DNA of 64,000 bases, taken from assembly GCA_021229015.1 (NCBI GenBank), contig CM037782.1, positions 64,914,108-64,978,107 on the forward strand. Direction: 5' to 3'. The number at the start of each line of letters is the position of its first letter. Position 1 is the first letter of the stretch. The position numbers and the translations under genes were made by a program. Of the stretch, positions 63,932-64,000 are shown in pieces. The notes below the pieces were generated by a model, which saw only the letters and a list, made by a program, of their open reading frames with translations, was not told the DNA's origin and did no database searches. This DNA is from Solen grandis. Taxonomy: Eukaryota; Mollusca; Bivalvia; Adapedonta; Solenidae.

Positions 63932-64000
63932 ATGGAACAAATTCAGCAACTGAATGAATTTATCCACGAATTGATGGGGTTGATCGAACGACAACGCAAT
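63932..64000 (+). CDS. Start of a further accessory gene (cut by the window end)
   Basis: An ATG with CACAACC context lies 50 nt after a TATA box of the shared promoter type. The 23 visible codons, starting MEQIQQLNEFIHELMG, look helical. Too short to assign. Confidence 0.6.
   Translation, partial: MEQIQQLNEFIHELMGLIERQRN

Larger units (their letters stand above)
47590..64000 (+). mobile_element. Maverick/Polinton (adintovirus-like) integrated element, right end outside the window
   Basis: The hallmark set is all present: protein-primed-type family B polymerase, retrovirus-like integrase with chromodomain, packaging ATPase, adenain-type protease, double-jelly-roll major capsid and penton-like minor capsid. 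Dense co-oriented genes, ATGA overlaps and absence of the host MITEs and SINEs set it off from the flanks. The left boundary is uncertain: 47146-47589 has no genes and could be flank or terminal repeat. Terminal inverted repeats could not be tested because the right end is beyond 64000. Confidence 0.93.

Overview
The window looks like a piece of a draft genome of an invertebrate animal, most likely a bivalve mollusc. It has intron-rich animal genes, many short TTAA-flanked repeats, tRNA-headed SINEs, and rolling-circle-type repeats with about 170-bp internal arrays. The bivalve assignment is an inference from repeat style and no species is claimed. Two runs of exactly 100 N (25615-25714 and 47046-47145) are scaffold gaps, and they divide the window into three blocks whose true order is not proven.

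Block 1 (1-25614) carries a + strand gene for bifunctional PAPS synthase (APS kinase plus ATP sulfurylase). Eleven coding exons can be placed from 7953 to the stop at 21809, with every splice phase consistent and only the first coding exon missing. Its introns hold MITEs, SINEs, a (TTC)n microsatellite and rolling-circle-like repeats. Block 2 (25715-47045) carries the 3' part of a MAP2K7/MKK7-like kinase: four exons between 26823 and 40014, with upstream exons absent and one internal exon not found. Its first intron contains a decayed minus-strand non-LTR retrotransposon (about 28131-33560). The reverse transcriptase of that element is split by a later insertion at 29601-31463.

Block 3 (47146-64000, continuing past the window) is almost entirely a Maverick/Polinton (adintovirus-like) integrated element. 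It encodes a three-zinc-knuckle protein (minus) diverging from a protein-primed type B DNA polymerase. These are followed on the + strand by an F-box-like protein, a small unknown, a packaging ATPase, two paralogous basic proteins, a conserved unknown, and a chromodomain integrase running into a membrane segment. Next come a penton-like minor capsid protein, a small basic late protein, a double-jelly-roll major capsid protein, another unknown and an adenain-type protease. Nearly all frames are open, so the copy looks young. The one clear break is a +1 shift near the start of the minor capsid gene.

On both sides of that core are accessory cassettes of small genes. They share a divergent promoter module (AGGTCA-type half-sites, TCAAGGYCG motifs and a TATA box) and a 3' module that matches the replication-dependent histone mRNA end: a 16-nt stem-loop GGCCCTTTTCAGGGCC or a variant, then a purine-rich GAAAGGA-like element always 14 nt downstream, then CAATTGT. 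None of the five genes with this ending encodes a histone, while flanking core genes have ordinary AATAAA signals. This virus-like gene set with a histone-type 3' end is the most striking thing in the window.
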